Of a DNA stretch of 64,000 nucleotides, positions 46,318 through 56,302 are shown piece after piece; position 1 is the first letter of the stretch; each line of letters starts with the position of its first letter. The notes under the pieces are model-generated. The model was not told where the DNA came from and did no database searches. It saw only the letters and a list, made by a program, of their open reading frames with translations. The position numbers and the translations under genes are program-made. This DNA is from Flavobacterium sp. ALD4 (GTDB lineage Bacteria > Bacteroidota > Bacteroidia > Flavobacteriales > Flavobacteriaceae), in the NCBI RefSeq assembly GCF_002836475.1, contig NZ_PJBJ01000030.1:682001-746000 (forward strand), given 5' to 3'.

Positions 46318-46917
46318 CTAACTTTTATGAAAAGCTTTTTTGTTGAAAAATATCAATATTCCTACACCTGTGGAAATGGCCATATCGGCGATATTGAAAA
46401 CGGCATTAAAGAAGGTGAAATCTCTCCCGCCCCAAAGAGGCAACCAATCAGGCAGGTTTCCATGCCAAAACGGAAAATAAAACATATCGACTACTTTACC
46501 GTGAAAATAGGTGCCATAGGGCTGTTCTGAAAATAGTGTAGCCAATTGAGAGTGGCTATCGTCAAAAATTACACCATAAAAAACAGAGTCTATTATGTTA
46601 CCGAAAGCTCCTGCAAGTATTAATGCGATAGCTACAACCAAGTAATTTGAACTGTGTTTCCTTTCTACCGAATCCCACAACCAGTACCCAATTCCACCAA
46701 CAGCAACAAGTCTAAATAGAGTTAGAAATAATTTACCGTATGTCCCAGGAATTTCAGTACCCCATGCCATTCCTTCATTTTCAATGAACAGAACTTTGAA
46801 CCATTTGAAAACTTCCACTTCTTCTCCTAATACAAAATTAGTTTTTACATATATTTTCGAAACTTGATCAACGATTAATATTATGAAGATAAGTAGATAC
46901 GATTTTCGTAATGACAT
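46318..46917 (-). CDS. lspA: Lipoprotein signal peptidase
   Basis: Inner-membrane aspartyl protease that removes the signal peptide of prolipoproteins. The 199-residue protein has four hydrophobic helices; the conserved acids are seen in AGAFGNIIDSVFYG (Asp) and FFNAVFNIADMAISTG (Asp). It is slightly longer than E. coli LspA because of a loop after GVIFDDSHSQ, usual for Bacteroidota. It lies downstream of ileS and the DksA-like gene. Confidence 0.94.
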   Translation of the reverse strand: MSLRKSYLLIFIILIVDQVSKIYVKTNFVLGEEVEVFKWFKVLFIENEGMAWGTEIPGTYGKLFLTLFRLVAVGGIGYWLWDSVERKHSSNYLVVAIALILAGAFGNIIDSVFYGVIFDDSHSQLATLFSEQPYGTYFHGKVVDMFYFPFWHGNLPDWLPLWGGRDFTFFNAVFNIADMAISTGVGILIFFNKKAFHKS

Positions 46918-46958
46918 TTTATAAATTTTAAGTGGGGCAAAAGTAGTTAAATTCTAAA

Positions 46959-47013
46959 AATTAAATTCCAAATCCCAATAATTTTATAACTTATTATTGG
47001 AATTTGGAATTTT
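46959..47013 (-). terminator. Long dyad between the DksA-like gene and lspA
   Basis: Arms AAATTCCAAATCCCAATAAT and ATTATTGGAATTTGGAATTT pair with only one unpaired position. Read leftward the tail is not strongly T-rich, so it may attenuate rather than stop transcription. Confidence 0.55.
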
Positions 47014-47034
47014 ACTATTGAAATTTTAAATTTC

Positions 47035-47415
47035 TTATCGTTGCGAGTTTTTAGCCTCTATACTCATGGTCGCATGAGGAACAATTTTCAGTCGCTCTTT
47101 GCTAATTAGTTTACCTGTAACTCTACATACACCGTATGTTTTATTCTCTACACGGAATAATGCATTTTTTAAATCACGGATAAACTTCTCCTGACGGATC
47201 GCTAATTGTGAGTTCGCTTCTTTAGACATAGATTCACTGCCTTCTTCAAATGCTTTGAATGTAGGTGATGTGTCGTCAGTTCCATTGTTCAAATCATTCA
47301 TGTAAGCACTCTTAATCAAGTCTAAGTCTAATTGTGCTTTTTGTATTTTATTCAAAATTATCTGTTTGAACTCTGCCAAATCAGCGTCAGAGTATCTTGT
47401 TGGTGCCTCTACCAT
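47035..47415 (-). CDS. TraR/DksA family protein without the zinc cysteines
   Basis: A 126-residue DksA-like protein expected to bind RNA polymerase through its secondary channel. An N-terminal coiled-coil (about 10-90) has acids near the tip. The C-terminal finger reads YGVCRVTGKL..PHATMSIEAK; only Cys97 of the four zinc cysteines remains. This zinc-less form is common in Bacteroidota. It starts 3 bases after the ileS stop codon, so it is translationally coupled to ileS. Confidence 0.87.
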   Translation of the reverse strand: MVEAPTRYSDADLAEFKQIILNKIQKAQLDLDLIKSAYMNDLNNGTDDTSPTFKAFEEGSESMSKEANSQLAIRQEKFIRDLKNALFRVENKTYGVCRVTGKLISKERLKIVPHATMSIEAKNSQR

Positions 47416-47418
47416 AAT

Positions 47419-50400
47419 CTATTTATTTGTTATTATTATTATTATTGTTTTTATCTCGTCAAATTCTATTTCAGTACCGTCATGGATATTATCTACAAAA
47501 ACCAATTCTTCTGTTAGTGTTTCTGATTTAATATATTCCACATTCCCTTTTACTGCCTCTTCCAGAGTATCATTTTTTTGCAAATGTACTTTGATTTTAT
47601 CCGTCACTTCAAATCCCGAATCCTTTCTGATATTTTGAATTCTGTTGACTAACTCCCTTGCAATTCCTTCCTTTTTCAATTCCGGAGAAATGACTATATC
47701 AAGTGCTACCGTTATTCCGTTTGAATTAGCAACCAACCATCCTTCAATATCTTGGGACGAAATTTCTACATCTTCTATTGTTAAAGTTATGCTTTTTCCT
47801 CCAATAACTAATTCTAATGTCCCATCGCCTTCCAACTGATTGATTTTATCAGGAGAAAAACCCTGTATCTCTTTGGAAATCAATCCCATATCTTTTCCGA
47901 AGCGGGGCCCCAAAGTCTTAAAATTAGGCTTAATTTGCTTCACTAAAACCCCAGAGGCATCATCTAAAAATAGGATTTCTTTAACGTTTACCTCTGCTTT
48001 TATAAGGTCGGAAACTGCTTCAATTTCAAGCCTCTGTTTCTCGTCAAGTACTGGAATCATTACCTTTTGCAGAGGCTGACGTACCTTAATCATTTCCTTT
48101 TTACGGAGTGATAAAACTAATGACGAGATAGTTTGTGCCTTCTGCATTTTACTTTCTAATGATTTATTAACAAAGTTTTCAACGTACTTTGGAAACTCAG
48201 ACAAATGTACACTGTCAAATTTTTCTGATTGCGTTGTCAGAGTTAAGTCTCTGTAAAGCTTATCCATAAAGAAAGGTGCGATAGGCGCTCCTAATTTGCT
48301 TACTGTTAATAGGCAGGTATACAACGTTTGATAGGCTGCAATTTTATCCTGTGCATATTCTCCTTTCCAGAAACGTCTTCTACACAATCTAACGTACCAG
48401 TTACTCAAGTTTTCCTGTACGAAATCAGAAATAGCACGAGCAGCTTTTGTCGGTTCATAGTCAGTATAAAAACCATCTACGTCCTTTATCAAGGTATTCA
48501 ATTCTGAAATGATCCATTGATCGATTTCAGGTCGTTCCTTTAATGGAATTTCATCCTCCTCATACTTAAATCCGTCGATGTTAGCATACAAACTAAAGAA
48601 CGAGTAGGTATTGTAAAGGGTACCAAAGAATTTTCTACGGACCTCAGCAATTCCTTCAAGGTCAAATTTTAAATTATCCCAAGGATTTGCATTCGATATC
48701 ATGTACCATCTTGTGGCATCCGGCCCATACTCTGCTAATGTTTCAAAAGGATCTGCTGCATTCCCTAAACGCTTAGACATTTTTTGTCCATTTTTATCCA
48801 GAACCAGTCCATTTGAAACTACATTTTTATAGGCTACTTTATCAAAAACTAACGTCGCAATTGCATGTAGCGTATAGAACCATCCACGAGTCTGATCCAC
48901 ACCTTCAGCAATGAAATCTCCCGGAAAATCTTTATTCGCGTCAATTTTATCCTTATTTTCAAAAGGATAGTGCCATTGTGCATACGGCATAGAACCACTG
49001 TCAAACCACACATCAATCAAATCCGCTTCACGCTTCATTGGTTTTCCAGAAGCAGATACTAAAGTGATTTCATCAACTACGTTTTTATGCAAGTCAACTA
49101 AATCATAATTGTCGTCATCCATATTTCCAATTTCGAATCCTTTAAAAGGGTTTTCTTTTTGAAATCCGGCCTGAATTGACTTTTCTATTTCGTTGTATAA
49201 TTCTCCTATCGAACCTATTAAAACTTCCTCCTGTTTGTCTTCTGTTCTCCATATTGGCAATGGGATCCCCCAAAACCTAGAACGGGATAGATTCCAATCA
49301 TTGGCATTTTTAATCCAATTCCCAAAACGGCCTTCTCCTGTCGATTTTGGCTTCCAATTAATCGTTTCGTTTAACTCAAACATTCTGTCTCTGACCTCCG
49401 TGATTTTTATAAACCAAGAGTCTAAAGGATAGTATAGGATTGGCTTGTCCGTTCTCCAGCAATGTGGATAACTATGGACATATTTCTCCACCTTAAATGC
49501 TTTATTTTCTTCTTTTAAACGAATTGCAATCTCAACATCAACAGAGCGTTCTGGTGCTTCACCAGCATTATAATATTCGTTTTTTACATATTTACCGGCA
49601 TACTCACCTACGTGCGAGGTAAACTTCCCTTGTAAATCAACTAATGGAACTGGAGTGCCATAGGCATCAAGAACTAACATTGGCGGAATTTCAGGCACTG
49701 CCTCTTTCGCTACTTTTGCATCATCTGCACCAAAAGTAGGTGACGTGTGAACGATTCCTGTTCCATCCTCAATTGTAACAAAATCTCCTGAAATTACTCT
49801 AAAAGCATTTTCAGCATTTTGATACGGGAGTACTAATGGCATTAATTGTTCGTATTTGATTCCAACTAAATCCGCTCCTTTACATTCAGCAAGTACTTGG
49901 TATGGAATTTTCTTGTCTCCTTCTTTGAAATTTTCAAAATCAGTTAGATCTTTACTTTCATAAAATCCTTTCCCGAATTGTTTGCCAACTAAATTCTTAG
50001 CCAAAATCAAATTCGTTAAAGAAAAGGTATATTGATTGAACGTTTTTACTAAAACATAATCGATTTTTGGACCGACAGTCAATGCAGTATTAGATGGCAA
50101 AGTCCAAGGGGTTGTTGTCCAAGCGAGGAAATAAATCTCATCAAGGTCTAAAACTGATGCTTTATAATGTTGTAGATTTTTTGAACTGATGTAATCATAA
50201 AACTTCGAACATAATTGTTCTCTTGATGATTCTAAAACTTTAAATTGGGCTACAACAGTCGTATCCGTTACATCACGGTAACTTCCTGGCTGATTCACTT
50301 CGTGAGAACTCAATCCTGTTCCTGCTTTTGGAGAATATGGCTGAATGGTGTAGCCTTTGTACATCAAATCTTTATTATAGATTTGTTTAAGCAACCACCA

Positions 50401-50883
50401 AACCGTTTCCATATATTTAGGTTTATAAGTCACGTATGGATCTTCCATATCAACCCAGTACCCCATTTTCTCAGTCAGATCATTCCATACATCAGTATAA
50501 CGCATTACGGTTTTTTTACAAGCCTCGTTATATTCCTCGATGGAAATAGACTTTCCTATATCTTCTTTTGTAATACCTAATTCTTTCTCGGTACCTAATT
50601 CCACCGGTAATCCGTGCGTATCCCAACCCGCTTTACGCTTCACTTGGAATCCTTTTTGTGTTTTATATCTGCAAAAAATATCTTTAATAGCACGTGCCAT
50701 TACATGGTGAATTCCCGGTAATCCATTTGCCGAAGGCGGACCTTCAAAAAATACGAAAGGGGGGTTCCCTTCACGTGTAGCTACACTTTGCTCAAATATG
50801 TTTTCTTTCTTCCAAAAATCAAGTACTTCTGATGCTACTGTTGGTAAGTCAAGTCCTTTGTATTCAGTAAATTTTGTGCTCAT
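47419..50883 (-). CDS. ileS: Isoleucine--tRNA ligase
   Basis: Class I aminoacyl-tRNA synthetase of 1154 residues. The HIGH-like motif is GLPGIHHVMARA, the KMSKR loop is KMSKRLGNAADP, and the editing domain lies between. It is the long, eukaryote-like type found in Bacteroidota. I chose the inner start MSTKFTEYKGLDLP; an upstream start would add 15 non-conserved residues. The C-terminus ends in five consecutive Ile codons (ATA repeated) before TNK. Confidence 0.95.
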   Translation of the reverse strand: MSTKFTEYKGLDLPTVASEVLDFWKKENIFEQSVATREGNPPFVFFEGPPSANGLPGIHHVMARAIKDIFCRYKTQKGFQVKRKAGWDTHGLPVELGTEKELGITKEDIGKSISIEEYNEACKKTVMRYTDVWNDLTEKMGYWVDMEDPYVTYKPKYMETVWWLLKQIYNKDLMYKGYTIQPYSPKAGTGLSSHEVNQPGSYRDVTDTTVVAQFKVLESSREQLCSKFYDYISSKNLQHYKASVLDLDEIYFLAWTTTPWTLPSNTALTVGPKIDYVLVKTFNQYTFSLTNLILAKNLVGKQFGKGFYESKDLTDFENFKEGDKKIPYQVLAECKGADLVGIKYEQLMPLVLPYQNAENAFRVISGDFVTIEDGTGIVHTSPTFGADDAKVAKEAVPEIPPMLVLDAYGTPVPLVDLQGKFTSHVGEYAGKYVKNEYYNAGEAPERSVDVEIAIRLKEENKAFKVEKYVHSYPHCWRTDKPILYYPLDSWFIKITEVRDRMFELNETINWKPKSTGEGRFGNWIKNANDWNLSRSRFWGIPLPIWRTEDKQEEVLIGSIGELYNEIEKSIQAGFQKENPFKGFEIGNMDDDNYDLVDLHKNVVDEITLVSASGKPMKREADLIDVWFDSGSMPYAQWHYPFENKDKIDANKDFPGDFIAEGVDQTRGWFYTLHAIATLVFDKVAYKNVVSNGLVLDKNGQKMSKRLGNAADPFETLAEYGPDATRWYMISNANPWDNLKFDLEGIAEVRRKFFGTLYNTYSFFSLYANIDGFKYEEDEIPLKERPEIDQWIISELNTLIKDVDGFYTDYEPTKAARAISDFVQENLSNWYVRLCRRRFWKGEYAQDKIAAYQTLYTCLLTVSKLGAPIAPFFMDKLYRDLTLTTQSEKFDSVHLSEFPKYVENFVNKSLESKMQKAQTISSLVLSLRKKEMIKVRQPLQKVMIPVLDEKQRLEIEAVSDLIKAEVNVKEILFLDDASGVLVKQIKPNFKTLGPRFGKDMGLISKEIQGFSPDKINQLEGDGTLELVIGGKSITLTIEDVEISSQDIEGWLVANSNGITVALDIVISPELKKEGIARELVNRIQNIRKDSGFEVTDKIKVHLQKNDTLEEAVKGNVEYIKSETLTEELVFVDNIHDGTEIEFDEIKTIIIIITNK

Positions 50884-51020
50884 TTTATCCTTTTCTTTAA
50901 TCGAAATGCGAAAGTAAGGAATTTTCAATAATTAAACGAAAATTTCACGAATTGACACCGATTTTGTTTATCGACACGATTTAATCACTACAATTTCTTA
51001 TAAACCCCATCTTTTAGTTA

Positions 51021-51224
51021 CTATTTTTCACTATCATCTAACTCAAAAAATTCATTTACAGATTTCCCAAATAACAATGATAATTTTAAGGCTAATAACG
51101 TTGACGGTACAAAACGATTTGTTTCAATTGAGTTTATTGTTTGCCTAGAAACGCCTATTTTCTCTGCCAGTTGCTCTTGCGTAATATTTAAAATGGCCCG
51201 TTCAATTTTTAGCTTATTCTTCAT
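51021..51224 (-). CDS. XRE-family (Cro/CI) transcriptional regulator
   Basis: A 67-residue single-domain helix-turn-helix protein: NITQEQLAEKIGVSRQTINSIE is the recognition region, followed by the family-typical FVPSTLLALKLSLLFG and VNEFFELD. This type usually pairs with a small membrane protein gene immediately upstream, which is present here but frameshifted. The two overlap by 11 bases. It probably regulates its own operon. Confidence 0.88.
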   Translation of the reverse strand: MKNKLKIERAILNITQEQLAEKIGVSRQTINSIETNRFVPSTLLALKLSLLFGKSVNEFFELDDSEK

Positions 51225-51680
51225 TGTACGCTTTTTTTAACGACCTAAAAGTAAGAATCTGCATAGTCAGCAAAAATGCTAAAAGAGGAATATCTTTATT
51301 ACCTTCCATTCTTGGCGCTGATGAAAAAGCAAACACAAAGGCATAATTAATAAATGGCATCATCAAATTTATGAGTACCGCTTCTATTACAGTATAGTTA
51401 TAGGATTGCATTCGGGTTTTTGCAATTAATTCATCTTCTATTTTTTCTTTTGAAATTGAAATCACAATTAACCTTAAAACTGCAAAAGTCCAAGCGATTC
51501 TGTGAAATAAATCTTGGTGTTCAAGCTCCCCAAATAGATTGAAATAATGAAAACTAAAATGATTGAACTAATAAACAATACTAAGCCAATTATTTTAAAT
51601 TTATTTGGAAGCTGGTAGCCGTTAATTTTATCGATTTTTTCAATAGCCTCTTCTTGTTCTGATTTTATTTTCACAAGCAA
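51214..51680 (-). pseudogene. Frameshifted four-helix membrane protein next to the XRE regulator
   Basis: Two frames together make one gene. The first (from 51680) encodes INGYQLPNKFKIIGLVLFIS and a second helix part, then runs into a stop. The second frame is open from about 51540 (NLFGELEHQDLFHR, hydrophobic WTFAVLRLIVISISKEKIED) to 51214. One extra T in the TTTGGGG stretch at 51528-51534 would join them into a protein of about 155 residues. Intact homologues beside XRE genes have this order (KIIGL..LF, then VISISKEKIEDE), as far as I recall. Confidence 0.75.
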
Positions 51681-51782
51681 AACAATTAAAGTTTGCTTTT
51701 CTTAAAGAACAACAAACTTGATTTAAAAAGAAACATACTTTACTTTTTAAGACGAAAATTGTTTTTCGAAAAAATTTTAACT

Positions 51783-52496
51783 TTATGAAAAAATCTCTTT
51801 TAAAACATCCAACGATTTTGGTTTCTTGAATCCATCGAGATGATGTCGATAATAATTAATCAATATTTTTAATAGCAGCTGTCTTTCGATAACGTGAAAA
51901 ATCTTTTGATCGGTATCAAAGCGCAAAGTAATTAGTTTTTTAAACAAATTACTCTCATGCTCACTCAAAGAACTAATAGCGTGAAAGGGAGTAAAAACAC
52001 CCTCAGTCATTTCAAAAAAAGGCATATCCATATCAGAGGTGTCAGGATAAAACCCTAGATATTTTGTAATCTCCAGCATCAAAATCAAATGAAAATTAGC
52101 CATTTCATCGTGATTGTCCAGCCAAAGCAAAGCCGCTTCTAGAAAGTCAAAAAGTGATTCGTTTTTTTCCTCTTCACGTATTGAATGATGTAAAACTTCA
52201 GAAACAAACATGACAATAGTACTTTTATAAATATTAGTGTGTATGGTCTGGAAAGGAGTGCTGACTTTTATCTCTTTAAAATTCTCTAATGTGCCTTTGT
52301 TCTTATGAACGGCCTCTATTTCTAGGATTGTTAAGGGTTGGAAATAAGCTATTTTCTGATTGGATTTTCGTCCTGAAAAGGCATCCCTAACAAAATAGGA
52401 CTTTAATCCATGAGATTGGGTAAAGCATTTTACTATCAAACTTTTTTCCTGAAATTTTATCGACGAAAGAACTATCGCTTTTGTTTTAACTTGCAT
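51783..52496 (-). CDS. recO: DNA repair protein RecO
   Basis: Recombination mediator that helps load RecA on SSB-coated DNA. At 237 residues it shows the N-terminal OB-fold start VKTKAIVLSSIKFQEKSLIVKCFT and a helical C-terminal domain (LLKILINYYRHHLDGFKKPKSLDVL). The zinc-finger cysteines seen in some RecO proteins are absent, as usual for flavobacteria. It lies 13 bases after porZ on the same transcript. Confidence 0.92.
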   Translation of the reverse strand: MQVKTKAIVLSSIKFQEKSLIVKCFTQSHGLKSYFVRDAFSGRKSNQKIAYFQPLTILEIEAVHKNKGTLENFKEIKVSTPFQTIHTNIYKSTIVMFVSEVLHHSIREEEKNESLFDFLEAALLWLDNHDEMANFHLILMLEITKYLGFYPDTSDMDMPFFEMTEGVFTPFHAISSLSEHESNLFKKLITLRFDTDQKIFHVIERQLLLKILINYYRHHLDGFKKPKSLDVLKEIFS

Positions 52497-52509
52497 GCGT
52501 GTTTAAAAT

Positions 52510-54798
52510 TTAACGGATGATCATTACTTTTTTAACTTTAGTTTCCACTCCGTCTTGCGCCGATATAAAAATCATATATACCCCCGAAGCCACCTTATAT
52601 TTCCCAAAAGCAGTAGTATCCCATTCCATTGTGCCACCTTCTGAAATAGCTTCATATACTAAATTACCAGCAATATCGGTGATTTTTACATTGGCCCTAT
52701 TGATTAATCCCGCAATTTTTACCGTTCCGTCATATTCAGGTCGAACTGGATTTGGATACACATAAACATTCGTTAAATCTTCACTAGCTTTTGTAGCGAT
52801 TCCTTTAAACGAAATCATTCCCTTGGCTGTGGCTATAAAAACTTCGCCAGTTACATTGTTTATATCAATGTCATTAATAACGTTACTGGGCAAAGGAGAA
52901 TTATTTATCGTAAAATGATACTTAGTTTCCTGACCGTTTGGCGACACCAGAAACAATCCGGAATCTGCGGTACCTATCCATTTATTGTTTGCTCCATCCA
53001 CGGCAATATCTGTGATAAATTGCTCATAAAGTAATTCTTGAGCAAGATTATCATCTAATATAATTATAGGATTAGCCGTAAGCTGACTCCCTGTTTGAAA
53101 ACTCCCCACATTGGACAATATGCGCAGACCTTTTATTGTACCTATCCACAATTGATTTCTGTTATCTACAGCGAGGGCTCTAACATCTGAAGCCGGTAAA
53201 TTTCCAGTATCCGTACCTATTGTGATTCTTTTAAAAGTATTACTACTTTCGTTAAAACCTACAACACCGTCTCTATTTGTTGCCATCCATTTTGTACTAT
53301 TTTTATCAATGACCATTCTACCAAAACTATTATCTTCACTAGAATCTAATATATTATCAGTCGAAAAACGCTGCCACTGCCCATCCGTTTTTACCACTTT
53401 TAATCCGTTTTTCACCCTACTGTTCGTCACCCAAAGATTTCCTGATTTATCAAATGCCGCCCCATTTATTCGAACATCAAAATAGTTTGGACCCACAAAT
53501 GTTAATGACTCTAAGCCGCTGTTGGTTTGACTATATAAAAATGTAGGTTTGTCCGCTTCTATTTTTAATAATCCCGAAAAGAAAGAACTGGCATATACTT
53601 CATCCTCTTTATTAGGGTTCACGGTTATTCTACATATTGATTTCGCGCCTAAAACAGAGGTGTACGGGATATTTAACCATCCGTTTTTACTGAATTTACT
53701 GATGCCGTAACTATCTAAATCATACGGATTATAAGAAACATCATAGTCTCCGTAGACTGCCCACAAGGAACTTGAGGTAGCCTGAAAGGCAAAAATATTG
53801 TTTCGCAAAGGTCCCATGGGTGTTGTGTTTTCAAAAGCAGAAACCATGACAATTGTAGTAGTTAGTAAACCATTTTCTTTTGTACCAATGTAAATTACAT
53901 CGTTAATACTAGTCGCACAAGTAAAAACAGGACTATAACCCGTAACTTGAACGTTGTTTATTTGACGTACTAAACTTAATTGTTCACCATAGACATAGAC
54001 ACTGGCAGCGGTAGTTACGATTAAATAATTCCCAGTTGCGCGGATGTCGAGAGCAGAATCTGGTAATGTCGAAAACTCGATAAAAGAATTTGTACTGGTG
54101 TCGTATTTATTTATATTTCCGGAATCGCTAACTGCAATCAACTCCGCAGCAAAGGCTTCTATGCCAGACCAACTACCAGACGCACTCCTAACCCATTGCT
54201 TGTAATCATTTAAATTTTTATTTATAATGGAAGCACTTCGGACGCCGTTATTTGTGGCGGCATAAATAAAACCATTATGAATGGCTGTTTGTCTAACACT
54301 TATTTCTGTACCAGCATCCCCGATGAAATAAGTATCGCCAAAAAGCATACTCTTTAAATTAAATTGCACAATACCAAAATCACAGGAAATATAAACAACC
54401 CCATCAAATTCCGTGAAATGATTCACTTTTTTCCTATTTGCAGGAAGTTGCTTATTGATAATATCAACTACTTTCAACATGGCGCCATCAGCTTCGTTAA
54501 TCACGACTATAAGGCCGTTTTCATAACCTACCAGTGTTTTATCAAAAACGGCACTGTAATAAAGGGCGCTGATTGTCTGGCCTGAAAGCCCATCAATAGT
54601 ATTGGTAGTTTTGATTTGGTTATCGGTCGTGTTTTTAGAAAACAAAGCGTTTTCTGAGGCAGCAAAAATTGTGGTAGATGAGACAGAAACATCCTTAATA
54701 TCATTGTATGAAAAATAGCCCTGCCACAGCAAGTTATTTTGGGAAAATCCCATTTGTGAGATTAAAAAAATCAGAAAGCTATAAAATATTATTTTCAT
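52510..54798 (-). CDS. porZ: Type IX secretion system protein PorZ
   Basis: A 762-residue exported protein: signal peptide (MKIIFYSFLIFLISQMGFSQ), two beta-propeller domains with two-component-regulator-type blades (WIGTIKGLRIL, WIGTADSGLFLV, WMATNRDGVVGF), and a T9SS C-terminal domain (VYVYPNPVRPEYDGTVKIAG..VYMIFISAQDG..KKVMIIR). This is the PorZ layout: a surface component of the attachment complex that delivers anionic LPS to secreted cargo. Its neighbour recO is the common flavobacterial context. It implies the organism has a type IX secretion system, linked in relatives to gliding and protein export. Confidence 0.88.
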   Translation of the reverse strand: MKIIFYSFLIFLISQMGFSQNNLLWQGYFSYNDIKDVSVSSTTIFAASENALFSKNTTDNQIKTTNTIDGLSGQTISALYYSAVFDKTLVGYENGLIVVINEADGAMLKVVDIINKQLPANRKKVNHFTEFDGVVYISCDFGIVQFNLKSMLFGDTYFIGDAGTEISVRQTAIHNGFIYAATNNGVRSASIINKNLNDYKQWVRSASGSWSGIEAFAAELIAVSDSGNINKYDTSTNSFIEFSTLPDSALDIRATGNYLIVTTAASVYVYGEQLSLVRQINNVQVTGYSPVFTCATSINDVIYIGTKENGLLTTTIVMVSAFENTTPMGPLRNNIFAFQATSSSLWAVYGDYDVSYNPYDLDSYGISKFSKNGWLNIPYTSVLGAKSICRITVNPNKEDEVYASSFFSGLLKIEADKPTFLYSQTNSGLESLTFVGPNYFDVRINGAAFDKSGNLWVTNSRVKNGLKVVKTDGQWQRFSTDNILDSSEDNSFGRMVIDKNSTKWMATNRDGVVGFNESSNTFKRITIGTDTGNLPASDVRALAVDNRNQLWIGTIKGLRILSNVGSFQTGSQLTANPIIILDDNLAQELLYEQFITDIAVDGANNKWIGTADSGLFLVSPNGQETKYHFTINNSPLPSNVINDIDINNVTGEVFIATAKGMISFKGIATKASEDLTNVYVYPNPVRPEYDGTVKIAGLINRANVKITDIAGNLVYEAISEGGTMEWDTTAFGKYKVASGVYMIFISAQDGVETKVKKVMIIR

Positions 54799-54862
54799 TA
54801 AATAGGGTACTTATGATTCACAAATATAACACAAACCAAAGTATTCGGTTTTTGGTATAACC

Positions 54863-54912
54863 AAAAAAAATGCCTTCTACTCAATCCCGGAATATCGGAA
54901 TGGTAGAAGGCA
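54863..54912 (-). terminator. Terminator of gdhA
   Basis: Stem TGCCTTCTAC / GTAGAAGGCA with a run of eight A's (T's leftward) and an inner CCCGGAATATCGG loop. Confidence 0.85.
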
Positions 54913-54934
54913 TTCAATTTATTTAAAAAAAGAT

Positions 54935-56278
54935 TTATACCACTCCTTGAGCAAGCATAGCGTCAGCCACTTTTACAAAACCAGCAATATTTGCCCCCTT
55001 TACGTAGTCAACATATCCATTTGAATCAGAACCGTACTTCACACATGAAGAATGAATATTAAGCATAATTTCTTTTAATTTTTGATCTACCTCTTCAGAT
55101 GTCCAGCTCAATCTCAATGAGTTTTGAGACATTTCTAATCCTGAAGTTGCAACACCCCCTGCATTTGCTGCTTTTCCTGGAGCAAACAATAATTTTGCTT
55201 TCTGGAACACAATAACTGCGTCTGGCATAGTTGGCATGTTAGCCCCTTCAGCCACACAAATACATCCGTTTGCTACTAAAGTTTTAGCTTCCTCTTCGTT
55301 CAATTCGTTTTGAGTTGCACAAGGTAATGCAACATCACATTTTACTTCCCATGGGCGTTTTCCCGCGATATATTTAGCGTTTGGATATTTCTCAACATAC
55401 TCGCTAATTCTTCCTCTTAATTCATTTTTAAGCTCCATTACAAAAGCTAACTTTTCAGCATCAATCCCTTCAGCATCGTAGATGTACCCAGCCGAATCTG
55501 ACATAGTAACTACTTTACCACCTAATTGAGTTGCTTTTTCAGTAGAATATTGAGCAACATTTCCAGAACCTGAAACAACAACTGTTTTACCTGCGAAACT
55601 ACTCCCCTTAGTTTCCAACATACTTTGAGCGAAGTATACGTTTCCGTACCCGGTAGCTTCGGGTCTTATTAATGAACCCCCGAAAGAAAGTCCCTTACCC
55701 GTTAAAATTCCTGTAAATTCATTTCTCAGTCTTTTATATTGACCAAACATAAATCCAACTTCTCTTCCTCCAACACCGATATCTCCAGCAGGTACATCCG
55801 TATTTGAACCAATGTGCCTGGACAATTCAGTCATGAAACTTTGACAAAAACGCATTACTTCATTATCTGATTTACCTTTAGGATCAAAATCAGCACCCCC
55901 TTTTCCACCACCCATTGGCAATGTGGTTAAGCTATTTTTAAAAGTTTGCTCGAATGCTAAAAATTTTAAAATACTTAAATTTACAGAAGGATGAAAACGA
56001 AGTCCTCCTTTATATGGTCCGATAGCGGAATTCATTTGTATGCGATAACCTCTGTTTACTTGAGTAGCTCCTTTATCGTCAATCCAAGCTACGCGAAAAG
56101 TAATGATTCGGTCAGACTCAACCATTCTTTCCAAAAGCATTTTGTTTTGGTATTTTTTATTTTCTTCAATGAAAGGAATTACTGTTTCAGCAACTTCTAA
56201 AACTGCCTGTAAGAATTCTGGCTCGTTTGGGTTTCTTTTTGTAACCTCTTCAATAAAAGTAGTTATACTTTGTGACAT
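54935..56278 (-). CDS. gdhA: NADP-specific glutamate dehydrogenase
   Basis: Interconverts 2-oxoglutarate plus ammonia and glutamate. The 447-residue protein matches the hexameric short type (as E. coli GdhA). Visible motifs are the substrate site GPYKGGLRFHPSVN, the catalytic Lys region LPMGGGKGGADFDP, PAGDIGVGGREVG and the dinucleotide fold VVVSGSGNVAQY. Upstream there is an exact -7 box and a palindromic site, so expression is probably regulated. Confidence 0.95.
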   Translation of the reverse strand: MSQSITTFIEEVTKRNPNEPEFLQAVLEVAETVIPFIEENKKYQNKMLLERMVESDRIITFRVAWIDDKGATQVNRGYRIQMNSAIGPYKGGLRFHPSVNLSILKFLAFEQTFKNSLTTLPMGGGKGGADFDPKGKSDNEVMRFCQSFMTELSRHIGSNTDVPAGDIGVGGREVGFMFGQYKRLRNEFTGILTGKGLSFGGSLIRPEATGYGNVYFAQSMLETKGSSFAGKTVVVSGSGNVAQYSTEKATQLGGKVVTMSDSAGYIYDAEGIDAEKLAFVMELKNELRGRISEYVEKYPNAKYIAGKRPWEVKCDVALPCATQNELNEEEAKTLVANGCICVAEGANMPTMPDAVIVFQKAKLLFAPGKAANAGGVATSGLEMSQNSLRLSWTSEEVDQKLKEIMLNIHSSCVKYGSDSNGYVDYVKGANIAGFVKVADAMLAQGVV

Positions 56279-56302
56279 GATTATTAGATTATTAACGTTT
56301 AA

